Shown here piece after piece: positions 10,468 to 17,758 of a stretch of 64,000 nucleotides of DNA. The notes below the pieces were generated by a model that searched no databases, was not told the DNA's origin, and saw only the letters and a list, made by a program, of their open reading frames with translations. The position numbers were made by a program, and so were the translations under genes. This DNA is from Flavobacterium pectinovorum (GTDB lineage Bacteria; Bacteroidota; Bacteroidia; Flavobacteriales; Flavobacteriaceae): positions 310,825-374,824 of the forward strand of contig NZ_RCZH01000001.1 in NCBI RefSeq assembly GCF_006438875.1, written 5' to 3'. Position 1 is the first letter of the stretch, and each line of letters starts with the position of its first letter.

Positions 10468-10939
10468 ATGTTTTTGCAAGTATTAAAAAGGTTAATGAAA
10501 GAGAGTAGAAAGCAGTCGCTGTAATACCAAAAATTAAGTGAGCAAAAAATAGCTGCAGATAATAGCCTTTGAAATCAATTTGAGGCTGATGATTACTTAT
10601 TTTAAAAATAAACATCCAGCTAATAATGCCAATTATTCCGCTTATAGCACCCAATAACAAGGCACTTAAAATTGAGATTGGCAAAATATCACGAACCCAA
10701 AGGACATGATAAACGAATACAAATAAAAAACCAATCAAAAAATGAAGCAGCCATCCCATCGTTTTTTCTGATTTGACAGAGGATTCCATTTTGAATTTTG
10801 AGAGCACAAACGAAAGTAAAACAGGCTCTTTGTAGAGTTCCTGAAATTGTTTTGACATAAAATAACTGAACCATGTCATTGCTGCCGTTGCGATAATGGA
10901 AACTGTTAGAAGCTGTAAAAAAGTGTAAAAGTCCATCAT
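10454..10939 (-). CDS. Small multi-pass membrane protein upstream of ligD
   Basis: A 161-aa protein with four predicted membrane helices (about 7-28, 63-82, 88-112, 130-155). The segment IDFKGYYLQLFFAHLIFGITA closely matches the protein at 6525-6971, so these are paralogues. Its 3' end overlaps the ligD start by 14 nt, implying one transcript with translational coupling. No catalytic motif is seen. The position next to NHEJ genes hints at a stress-related role, which is inference only. Confidence 0.7.
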   Translation of the reverse strand: MMDFYTFLQLLTVSIIATAAMTWFSYFMSKQFQELYKEPVLLSFVLSKFKMESSVKSEKTMGWLLHFLIGFLFVFVYHVLWVRDILPISILSALLLGAISGIIGIISWMFIFKISNHQPQIDFKGYYLQLFFAHLIFGITATAFYSLSLTFLILAKTYVTI

Positions 10940-11047
10940 TCAATATTTTATAGATTTGAAGTAATAAAATGAAAGAAGAATATACTTCCTATGCTTTTTT
11001 TAAGATTCAGAAAGTACATTAATCGTGTAATTATGAAAGTTCAATTA

Positions 11048-11178
11048 AACACATAGAAACATAGATTTTAAATGTAAAAAAGAACGCGAAAAGAAACACA
11101 TTTCTTTCATATAGCTATGTGTATTTTAAATAAGTGAAACGCCCTTTTTTAGGAAAGAAATCTATGTTTCTATGTGTT
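11048..11178. repeat. Intergenic inverted-repeat element, copy 1
   Basis: A perfect 21-bp inverted repeat (arms 11048-11068 and 11158-11178, core CATAGAAACATAG / CTATGTTTCTATG) flanks about 90 nt that include GTGAAACGCCCTTTTTT. It is followed by AATAATTACACCCAAAGAGTT. A second copy with the same arms, inner GTGAAACGCC motif and flank occurs at 19150-19354. No coding capacity. It occupies most of the gap 10940-11242. Confidence 0.75.
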
Positions 11179-11242
11179 AAAAATAATTACACCCAAAGAG
11201 TTAATCTTAATTATTTTTCTAGTTTGAATCTTTTCAAAATCA

Positions 11243-11500
11243 TCATTCTTGTGGTTCTTCTATTTTCGAATCAGACGAAGAATGAGATAGTTTTTTATAG
11301 CAGCCAACCGCTAAAAGAGGCAATGCCCATTTGGCGATCCAGGAACCTACAGAACGTTTTCCGGCAATCTTTAAAGTTGCGCCTAACAAAAAGGAACCAG
11401 CAGCACAATACAATATTTTATTAACGGATATTGGAGAAGTTTTTTTTTCTGAATAATAACCCGGATTTTCACGAGTTTGAGGATTTAAGATATTTTCCAT
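11243..11500 (-). CDS. Small membrane protein of unknown function
   Basis: The ATG at 11500 (MENILNPQTRENPGYYSEK) gives 85 aa. A longer frame reaching 11590 exists, but its first 30 residues look like leader sequence. Two hydrophobic segments (ILYCAAGSFLLGATLKIAG and WIAKWALPLLAVGCY) suggest a helical hairpin in the inner membrane, followed by an acidic soluble tail. Small proteins of this layout are frequent in Flavobacterium near general-stress genes. I do not recognise a family. The stop lies about 65 nt from the inverted-repeat element. Confidence 0.55.
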   Translation of the reverse strand: MENILNPQTRENPGYYSEKKTSPISVNKILYCAAGSFLLGATLKIAGKRSVGSWIAKWALPLLAVGCYKKLSHSSSDSKIEEPQE

Positions 11501-11700
11501 GATATTTAAATTTAAATTGAACAATTTCTTTTCAGTTTGTACTTTTAAATAATCAAATTTAGGAGCAATAATATGTTTTTTTTTATACAATTAAGGTTTG
11601 TAATTTCATAATTATCAGACTTCTAGTGGATTTTTTATGAAAGTAACTGTCATGCACCAAATACTGAAACGGACGAATGAAATTCGTAGGTAAATAAAAT

Positions 11701-11737
11701 AAAAAACCATTAGTAACGATTTACTAATGGTTTTTTT
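11701..11737 (-). terminator. Bidirectional rho-independent terminator
   Basis: A perfect stem CCATTAGTAA/TTACTAATGG (11707-11716 and 11721-11730) with a 4-nt loop has an A run on the left and a T run on the right, so it works in both directions. It lies 14 nt past the stop of the acidic-protein gene. Confidence 0.85.
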
Positions 11738-11751
11738 AGGAATGATAAAAA

Positions 11752-12228
11752 TTAAAATTTCCGCGGATTATTAACGGGATCCACTTCTTCAAGATCCTGA
11801 TCAATATCAAATTCCTGGTCATATTCATTTCTTTTCAGTTGATCTGTAGCAAAGCTGTCTATTTCGCGATCATTTTCGTCGTAATCTTCTTCAAGATCAT
11901 CGTCAATATCATCTGGGTTAATATCCTCCTCATCAATGTCATCGAGATCGTCTTCATCTTCATTCCAATCATCATCATCTCTTTCAAGAGAATTTGAGAA
12001 TTGTTCGTCCAGATTATCCTGATTATTTGTAATGTCACTGTCTTGATTTACAATTTGTTGTTCTTCCAGCTTTTCCCTTTGGTATTCGTCGACATAACTT
12101 TCGTTTTCTTCGGGATTGTAACTATCGGCAGTGTTATTATTTTTATCCGAATTGGATCTGATATCATCTTCAGGATGATAAAAATTACGGTCATCCCGAC
12201 CGTAATTTCGATTGTTTTCTGTTATCAT
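11752..12228 (-). CDS. Highly acidic, low-complexity protein
   Basis: A 158-aa protein dominated by Asp, Glu and Asn. Residues about 80-125 are almost purely acidic (for example DDDDWNEDEDDLDDIDEED), and there is no hydrophobic segment or signal peptide. It is probably cytosolic and disordered. The gene lies 18 nt downstream of a 43-aa, lysine/serine-rich basic protein (12247-12378), so an oppositely charged pair is made from one transcript. A terminator follows at once. The function is unknown; a stress or nucleic-acid/protein chaperone role is speculation. Confidence 0.7.
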   Translation of the reverse strand: MITENNRNYGRDDRNFYHPEDDIRSNSDKNNNTADSYNPEENESYVDEYQREKLEEQQIVNQDSDITNNQDNLDEQFSNSLERDDDDWNEDEDDLDDIDEEDINPDDIDDDLEEDYDENDREIDSFATDQLKRNEYDQEFDIDQDLEEVDPVNNPRKF

Positions 12229-12246
12229 ACTAATATGACTAACGGT

Positions 12247-12378
12247 TTATTTTTTAGTCATTGACTTGTGACTGTCATTAGACTTAGTGCTTTTTGAAGC
12301 AGTTCCTTTTGCATCAGATTTTTTAGCTGATGTTTTTGCACCTGTAGTGCCGCTGTTTTTTTGATTTGAAGTGTTCAT
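12247..12378 (-). CDS. 43-aa basic Lys/Ser/Thr-rich small protein
   Basis: ATG at 12378 to TAA at 12247-12249. The product starts MNTSNQKNSGTTGAKTSAKK and ends SNDSHKSMTKK, has about ten Lys and no acidic residue apart from two Asp, and resembles the low-complexity basic tails of histone-like proteins. Codons look like those of the neighbours, and the following gene starts 18 nt downstream, which supports it being real. It is too short for routine gene callers with a 60-aa cut-off. Function unknown. Confidence 0.65.
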   Translation of the reverse strand: MNTSNQKNSGTTGAKTSAKKSDAKGTASKSTKSNDSHKSMTKK

Positions 12379-12517
12379 AATAGTTAATTTTAATTAATAG
12401 TTAGAAAAAATTCCTTTCAATAAAATATTGAACCTGAAAGCTTTAATTCAAAATTAACTTTAAAATGAAAAACTTACTTATAAAATAAAAACTGAAAATT
12501 ATATAATTATAATTGGT

Positions 12518-12847
12518 TTAAGATAGATCTTCTACATCTGCAATTGGTGCTATTCTTTTTATTCTTTCAATAACCTGTTCTCTGGAAAAAGTACTTTGGT
12601 ATTTTGGGCTTATACCAATAGCCTGTCCGTTTTTAGATTTAAGATAAAAATAAAGTTCCCAGTCAACAGTTGTTTTTTTCTGGTATTTAGCTGCGTCCTG
12701 CGAATAGATTCTTAAAAGTTCAATGGCTTTTTTACAGCTAATTTTTGCTGCATACTCCGAGCTTAACAAAAGGATATTTCCAGCTTTAGATTTTAGCATA
12801 ACCTGATATTTCCCGCAAGGTTTCTTGGTAATTACAAATTTTCCCAT
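12518..12847 (-). CDS. YegP-like protein (DUF1508, two repeats)
   Basis: A 109-aa protein with two DUF1508 repeats. The first is KFVITKKPCGKYQVMLKSKAGNILLLSSEYAAK, followed by a helix that ends in an Ala/Cys-rich stretch. The second is WELYFYLKSKNGQAIGISPKYQSTFSREQVIERIKRIAP. The usual repeat consensus is FYL.S.NGQVI..SE.Y. It is a small cytosolic family of unknown function, monocistronic here. The family call is confident. Confidence 0.85.
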   Translation of the reverse strand: MGKFVITKKPCGKYQVMLKSKAGNILLLSSEYAAKISCKKAIELLRIYSQDAAKYQKKTTVDWELYFYLKSKNGQAIGISPKYQSTFSREQVIERIKRIAPIADVEDLS

Positions 12848-12985
12848 TTCGATTTGGATTTAAGGATTCTATTGTCAATTTGGGGAAGATAAATATACAA
12901 AAAAAAGTATTTATTTCAACTTGTAATAAATCATTATTGTTTTAATGAAAGAAGATAAGATCAAAGCTAAAACAGCAATTTATCA

Positions 12986-14995
12986 TTAAAATATCACTTC
13001 TATTGTAGTCCCTTTACCTTTTTCTGATGTTATTTTCATTTCTCCTTGCAGTGAATTGCTTCTTTCTTTAATATTTTTCAATCCCAGACCTTTTTTTGCT
13101 TTTTCAACATTGAATCCAACTCCGTTATCCCAAATGCGAATTGTTATTTTATCAGCAGTTTTCAATAACATTATATAACATCTGTCTGCTTTAGCGTATT
13201 TATTGATATTTTGCAGCGCTTCCTGAATGATACGATAGATATGGATTCTGTTAGTACTCGAAACGGTACACCAATCTATATATTTATCGACTGATACATC
13301 AAACTTTGTATTGTATTTATTTTGTTGTGATTCAACAAGATTTGTAATTATTTCAGGAAAACTTTTATCTTCAAAAAGTTGATTTTGTGTTAAATCATGT
13401 GAAACTCTTCGGATTTCGTTTTCTGTTTTTTCGAGTTCTTTTATCAGCTGATCTTTTTTCTCAATTTGGTTTGGATCCAATTGAATTAAATTAAAACGCG
13501 TGGTAAAAACACTATTTACAATACCGTCATGCAATTCCATTGCAATACGATTTCTTTCATCATTACGCGCTTGTTCTGTTTCCGATTGATGTTTTAGCAT
13601 CAATTGGTATATTTTTTCGTTGGCTTCTTGTTGTTCATGTATGAAAACCAGCTCTCTATTTTTGGATTTAAGACGGTACATGATAAAAAACACAAAGAAT
13701 AATAGTATTATAAGTGATGTTAAAGTAATAATGTATCCATCACGTTTTATCAACACACTATTTTTTTCTTCGACTAAATCAGTTTCATAAGCAATTCTTG
13801 CAAATTTATTTCTTGTTATTTGTTCAACTTCTTGTAAGCTGTCATTAATTTTAAAATATTCTTTGTTATAATAGTTTTTGTTTTTTGAATCATTCTCCAT
13901 TAAGAGTTTTAAAGATTCAATTGTAAAAGGACTACTTTTAATTTCTTGTGACAGCAAAAGTCCTTCTTTCAAATAAGCTAATGCTTGGGTTTTATCATTT
14001 TTATAGAGGTAATATTGACCTAAATTAATCTTGCTGGATACTATACCAACTGCAATATCAAGACTGTCTCTTATCTTTAAGGATTCAAAAAGTAACTTTT
14101 TAACTTCTTTAAAATCACCGGATTTCATTTTTGAATAAGCAAGATTATCCAATAACATCGCATACGATTTGGGATAATTGTTTTTTATATCTTTTGTTTT
14201 CAGACCTTTATTATACAAACGTATTGCTTCTTGATATTTTTTCTGTTTTTCATAAACCCTTCCAATATTATTAAAACAAGATATTCTGGATTTTTCAATT
14301 TTATCTTTGGGATAATTTTCTCTTTCCAGTTTTTCCAATTGATTTAGAGCTAAGTCAAAATATTTTAAAGATTCTGCAGCGTTATTTAGTTCTTTTAATG
14401 AAAGCGCGATTAAAATATAACATTCATAAACCAATCTTGTATTTTTGGTTTTTACAAGTAATCTCAAAGCGTCTACAGCTTGTATTTCACTTTCAGAAAA
14501 AATACCGGCATCATATAAAATACCTGCTTTGTATAATTTTGTTCTGCCAATGTTTAGCGTATCTTTTACCTGACTATATACTTTTTGTGACTGAGAATAG
14601 TAATTAAAAGCACTGTCTAATTGTGATTTTGCATCATAATAATCTCCAAAATAGTATAATGATTTTGCCACTTGGGCATCATCTTTATCTTTGACAGACA
14701 AATAATGGACTTTTTTTACTACAGTCAGAAATTTATCGTATTTATCGATACCGTAGTATTTACTGGCAATTTTAAAATATAAATTTCTATTGACAGAATC
14801 GTTTTTATGCTTCAATAAATGATTGTAGAGAGTATCTATTATCTTCTCTTTTTCGTCATTTTCAGCAGAGGAAGAATCAAGAGCTTTTAAAGCTTTTGTA
14901 ACATTTTGTTTAAATTCAGGTGTTTTACTTTTATTTTGACACGCTGTAATTTGCAAAAAAATAAGGAGTAATACTATTTTGAATTTTGCTTTCAA
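12986..14995 (-). CDS. TPR-containing sensor histidine kinase (HisKA_3 type)
   Basis: A 669-aa protein with a lipoprotein-like signal (ITAC, Cys 19), then TPR helices from about 60 to 390 (for example YQEAIRLYNKGLKTKDI), one membrane helix at about 421-441 and a short coiled coil. The HisKA_3 dimerisation domain has the phospho-acceptor His 489 in RIAMELHDG. The HATPase_c domain has an N-box near Asn 596 and DNGVGF at 623-628, then GLGLKNIKERS. It senses an unknown periplasmic signal and phosphorylates a NarL-type regulator. The nearest candidate partner is the response regulator at 16435-17091. A -7-like TATTTTTG box lies at 15030-15023, just upstream. Confidence 0.9.
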   Translation of the reverse strand: MKAKFKIVLLLIFLQITACQNKSKTPEFKQNVTKALKALDSSSAENDEKEKIIDTLYNHLLKHKNDSVNRNLYFKIASKYYGIDKYDKFLTVVKKVHYLSVKDKDDAQVAKSLYYFGDYYDAKSQLDSAFNYYSQSQKVYSQVKDTLNIGRTKLYKAGILYDAGIFSESEIQAVDALRLLVKTKNTRLVYECYILIALSLKELNNAAESLKYFDLALNQLEKLERENYPKDKIEKSRISCFNNIGRVYEKQKKYQEAIRLYNKGLKTKDIKNNYPKSYAMLLDNLAYSKMKSGDFKEVKKLLFESLKIRDSLDIAVGIVSSKINLGQYYLYKNDKTQALAYLKEGLLLSQEIKSSPFTIESLKLLMENDSKNKNYYNKEYFKINDSLQEVEQITRNKFARIAYETDLVEEKNSVLIKRDGYIITLTSLIILLFFVFFIMYRLKSKNRELVFIHEQQEANEKIYQLMLKHQSETEQARNDERNRIAMELHDGIVNSVFTTRFNLIQLDPNQIEKKDQLIKELEKTENEIRRVSHDLTQNQLFEDKSFPEIITNLVESQQNKYNTKFDVSVDKYIDWCTVSSTNRIHIYRIIQEALQNINKYAKADRCYIMLLKTADKITIRIWDNGVGFNVEKAKKGLGLKNIKERSNSLQGEMKITSEKGKGTTIEVIF

Positions 14996-15036
14996 TGGTT
15001 TTTGAAATGAGAATTATATTCCCAAAAATAATTATT

Positions 15037-15071
15037 AATAACCAGATAACATCTTTAATTATCTGGTTATT
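15037..15071 (-). terminator. Hairpin terminator after the small lipoprotein gene
   Basis: A perfect 13-bp inverted repeat (15037-15049 and 15059-15071, core AACCAGATAA/TTATCTGGTT) lies 12 nt past the stop of the gene at 15084-15287. The T-rich tail is weak, so termination is likely but not certain. It also overlaps the expected promoter zone of the histidine kinase gene. Confidence 0.5.
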
Positions 15072-15083
15072 AAATAAAAAAAA

Positions 15084-15287
15084 TTATCCCTGACTTTTAT
15101 CTTTATCGTCAACACCTGCCACATTTGTAGTCGTACTTCCTCCCGGATTACCAGTAGAAGCCGATGGAGAAATTTGATCTCTATTTTTTAAAGTTTCTGT
15201 TTTGGAATTCTCAACAGGATCTGCAGTACAAGATGACATTAAGATAACAGCCGTTATACAGCTAAATGCAATTATTAGGTTTTTCAT
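15084..15287 (-). CDS. Small lipoprotein, unknown function
   Basis: A 67-aa protein with a signal peptide and lipobox (MSSC, Cys about 20). A low-complexity tail rich in Ser, Thr, Gly and Asp follows (SASTGNPGGSTTTNVAGVDDKD). It is probably anchored to a cell-envelope membrane. It lies upstream of the histidine kinase gene on the same strand but is separated from it by a hairpin. No family recognised. Confidence 0.65.
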   Translation of the reverse strand: MKNLIIAFSCITAVILMSSCTADPVENSKTETLKNRDQISPSASTGNPGGSTTTNVAGVDDKDKSQG

Positions 15288-15624
15288 AAAAAATGTTTAA
15301 AAAATTAGAAATATTTTATCGTGGCATTATCCTGAATGGAATACCTTTTTTAGAAAAGTCGGGAATTGACAATTCAGAAATATTAAAAATGACACTGCAA
15401 AAAACAGCTGTTTCCCCATTTTTAATACTTATTTTAGAAGCTTCTGTGGTTTAAAACTGTTGCAAATTAAAAGGTTATAAAAGAGGAAATGTTGAATTTC
15501 AGACAGCTTATAGTAAGACCGGCTGATGTAAGAGGTTTAGGTAGAATCTAAGTGGTGAAACGGGAGTATTTGGAATAGCTGTTTTGTCGAATTATGCAAA
15601 AGAAAACATATTCTTAAATGAAAT
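15288..15624. other. Intergenic region, nothing recognised
   Basis: 337 nt between the lipoprotein gene and the LytTR regulator gene. It has no reading frame of useful length and no repeat from the families seen elsewhere in the window. It must hold the promoter of the lipoprotein gene, but I see no clear TAnnTTTG box. Confidence 0.5.
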
Positions 15625-16338
15625 CTAGATATTAATTTTTCTGATTATAGCATCAATATTGTCTTTATAAGTCAATGAAAATGGCAGTATTTCATTGTAA
15701 TTCAGGTAACATTTTGATTTACTTAAATGTATTCTGGATACATGATTGATGTTTACGATATAACTTTTATGAATCCTTAAAAAGTAGAAGGGTAGGGTGC
15801 TTTCAAAATGTTTCAATGTTTTAAAAGCGTTAACTGTTTTACCATTTTCCATCAGGATATCAGTTGTATTATTATCAGCTTTCAAATAGGCAATGTCTTG
15901 TAAAGCAACAAAATGATAATCACTGTAAGACTTGATACAAATAGATGTCGCGATATTTGGAGGATTTCTTTTTTCGAATTTAAAGAGCATTTTTCCTAAT
16001 TCATGCAAATGCAATGGTGAGATTATATAATCTGAAAATCCCGATTGTATAGCATCAAGCGCATAATCTGGTTTTGAAGCCAAGCCAATAAAGTAGGGAA
16101 TGCAGTCCAGATATTGAAAAGATTCTGCTATAGTTTTAAAAAGTTTAGCTGCATCATTAGATTTAGCAGGAATTCGAACAATTACCAATTGTGGTTTTAC
16201 TTTTATAATTTGGTTTATGGCCGATTGACTATCTTTGACATTTCCTACACAGAAATAATTAGGAAAATTGTCAAAGAGTTCCAATGTTTCCTTGACATTA
16301 GTGGCATCATCGTCGATAATAAGAAAGGAAAATCGCAT
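15625..16338 (-). CDS. LytTR-family response regulator with degenerate receiver
   Basis: The ATG at 16338 (MRFSFLIIDDD) fits the start of a receiver domain and gives 237 aa; an upstream in-frame ATG at 16374 adds 12 residues not typical of the fold. Residues 1-115 are receiver-like and keep the acidic pair (IIDDD). The position of the phospho-acceptor Asp is Arg 55 (LVIVRIPAK), and the conserved Lys is replaced by Ser 107 (YIISPL). Residues about 135-237 form a LytTR DNA-binding domain (YLKADNNTTDILMENGKTV, FLRIHKSYIVNINHVSRI). It is probably controlled by something other than phosphorylation. It is divergent from the response regulator at 16435. Confidence 0.82.
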   Translation of the reverse strand: MRFSFLIIDDDATNVKETLELFDNFPNYFCVGNVKDSQSAINQIIKVKPQLVIVRIPAKSNDAAKLFKTIAESFQYLDCIPYFIGLASKPDYALDAIQSGFSDYIISPLHLHELGKMLFKFEKRNPPNIATSICIKSYSDYHFVALQDIAYLKADNNTTDILMENGKTVNAFKTLKHFESTLPFYFLRIHKSYIVNINHVSRIHLSKSKCYLNYNEILPFSLTYKDNIDAIIRKINI

Positions 16339-16434
16339 TAAACTATAGTAAGAATAGGAACGCAAGCTAGCCAAATAAATATTTCTTTTGTTGCAGAAAA
16401 ACTGTCTGTTTTGTTAAAGTTAAAAACTGTTTGA

Positions 16435-17091
16435 ATGAATGTACTAATTGTAGATGATCATCCAATGACCGTAGAGGGCTATATAAGTGCGCTCTCGACG
16501 ACTCCTTTTGTATTAAATTCTCCTGTTTTTTCAAAAGCTTATAATTGTCAGGAAGCCTATTATGCGGTAATGAGAAGTTTAGCAGCCAAAGAAGCATTTG
16601 ACGTTGCTATAATTGATAAAGGTTTGCCGGGTTATGAAGAAAAATCTATTCTGTCCGGAAGTGATTTAGCAGCTTTTATTAAAGAGAAAATGCCAAATTG
16701 TAAAGTGATTATGATTACAGCACACACCGAAGTTCTTATTGTTTATGAACTCTACAAAAATGTGAGACTCGATGGACTTATCATAAAAAACGATATTACT
16801 CCGGATAAGTTACAGCAAGCTGTATTAGAGGTTCTTGATGGTAATACTTACAAAAGCATCACCGTAAAAAACTGTATCAATGAAATATGGAAAAAAGAGT
16901 TGATGGTTGAAGATTACAACCGTCAAATTCTGTTCTATTTATCCAAAGGGTTTAAAATAAAAGAGTTAGAAGGAGTTATCTTTTTAACCACAAGTGCCAT
17001 CCAAAAGCGCGTCATCCGAATGAAAAAAGTCTTTGACGTTACTGACGACTCCGGTTTAGTAAAAGAAGCTATCAAGCAAGGATTTATTTAA
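16435..17091 (+). CDS. NarL/LuxR-type response regulator
   Basis: A 218-aa protein. The receiver (1-125) keeps the acidic pair Asp 7/Asp 8, the phospho-acceptor Asp 61 (AIIDKGLPG), Thr in MITAH and Lys in LIIKND. A C-terminal helix-turn-helix region (about 155-205, ILFYLSKGFKIKELEGVIFLTTSAIQKRVIRMKKVF) has the LuxR/NarL spacing but a diverged sequence. It is likely the partner of a HisKA_3 kinase such as the one at 12986-14995. It is divergent from the LytTR gene with about 96 nt between starts, so the two may share a control region. It lies 260 nt upstream of the lanthipeptide-like precursor, and a role in its control is possible. Confidence 0.82.
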   Translation: MNVLIVDDHPMTVEGYISALSTTPFVLNSPVFSKAYNCQEAYYAVMRSLAAKEAFDVAIIDKGLPGYEEKSILSGSDLAAFIKEKMPNCKVIMITAHTEVLIVYELYKNVRLDGLIIKNDITPDKLQQAVLEVLDGNTYKSITVKNCINEIWKKELMVEDYNRQILFYLSKGFKIKELEGVIFLTTSAIQKRVIRMKKVFDVTDDSGLVKEAIKQGFI

Positions 17092-17123
17092 ACTCCAATT
17101 TAAATTTTAACAATATTGATCTT

Positions 17124-17155
17124 AAAACAACCTTCTTTGTTAAAGGTTGTTTTTG
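17124..17155 (+). terminator. Terminator of the response-regulator gene
   Basis: Stem AAAACAACCTT/AAGGTTGTTTT (17124-17134 and 17143-17153) with an 8-nt loop and a TTTTTG tail, 33 nt after the stop codon. It separates the regulator from the lanthipeptide-like genes. Confidence 0.8.
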
Positions 17156-17350
17156 CTATATAAACAATTCATCTCTTCTTTATATGTTTGATGAAGATTA
17201 TCAATTATGCTTCTTTTTAACGAAAATCAAGTGCACATGGGCATTTATTGAGACGAGCTAATTGAAAATTTTTATAATTGGTGTTATATAAAGGAGAAAA
17301 ATTTAAAATGGAACCACGTAAAGGTGCTACACAAACGACATAAAAATATC

Positions 17351-17521
17351 ATGAAAAAAGTAAAATTCGAAGGAAAATTAAACCTAAACAAAGTTATAGT
17401 TGAAAAATTGAATAATGACCAAATGAAAAATGTTGTTGGAGGAGGTAATCATTCTAAACAACCATCAACAACTAGATTTACTATTAATACTTACGGATTA
17501 TGGTGTACGTATTCAGGCTAG
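17351..17521 (+). CDS. GG-leader lanthipeptide-like precursor peptide
   Basis: The ATG at 17351 gives 56 aa; a farther upstream ATG (17324) adds nine basic residues not found in such leaders. The leader (1-31) has KLNLNKVIVEKLNNDQMKNVVGG, close to the Bacteroidota class I lanthipeptide/GG natural-product leader consensus (KLxLxKxTIxxLNxxQMxxVxGG). Cleavage after the double Gly leaves a core of about 25 residues with two Ser, five to six Thr and one Cys (GLWCTYSG). Only one thioether ring is therefore possible. The LanC-like gene follows 237 nt downstream. No LanB or peptidase/transporter gene is adjacent; the SpaB_C fragment at 2-268 is a distant candidate. Confidence 0.75.
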   Translation: MKKVKFEGKLNLNKVIVEKLNNDQMKNVVGGGNHSKQPSTTRFTINTYGLWCTYSG

Positions 17522-17758
17522 AATTTTATAATTTCTAATACTTTTTGCACCTTTTTGTTTTATCCTTATAAATGAGAATGAATTAAATTACAAGATCAGA
17601 TAAAAATGAAATTATAATAAGCACAATAAAGTGTTTTTATTAAACCAGTTATAAAAACAAAATAATAATTCTTTAGCAAACGGAGTATTCATATTAATTA
17701 ATTGTGATAGCGCTAATAAAATTGGTTGAAGAATTTAGTGATATTTAATTGAAAAATA

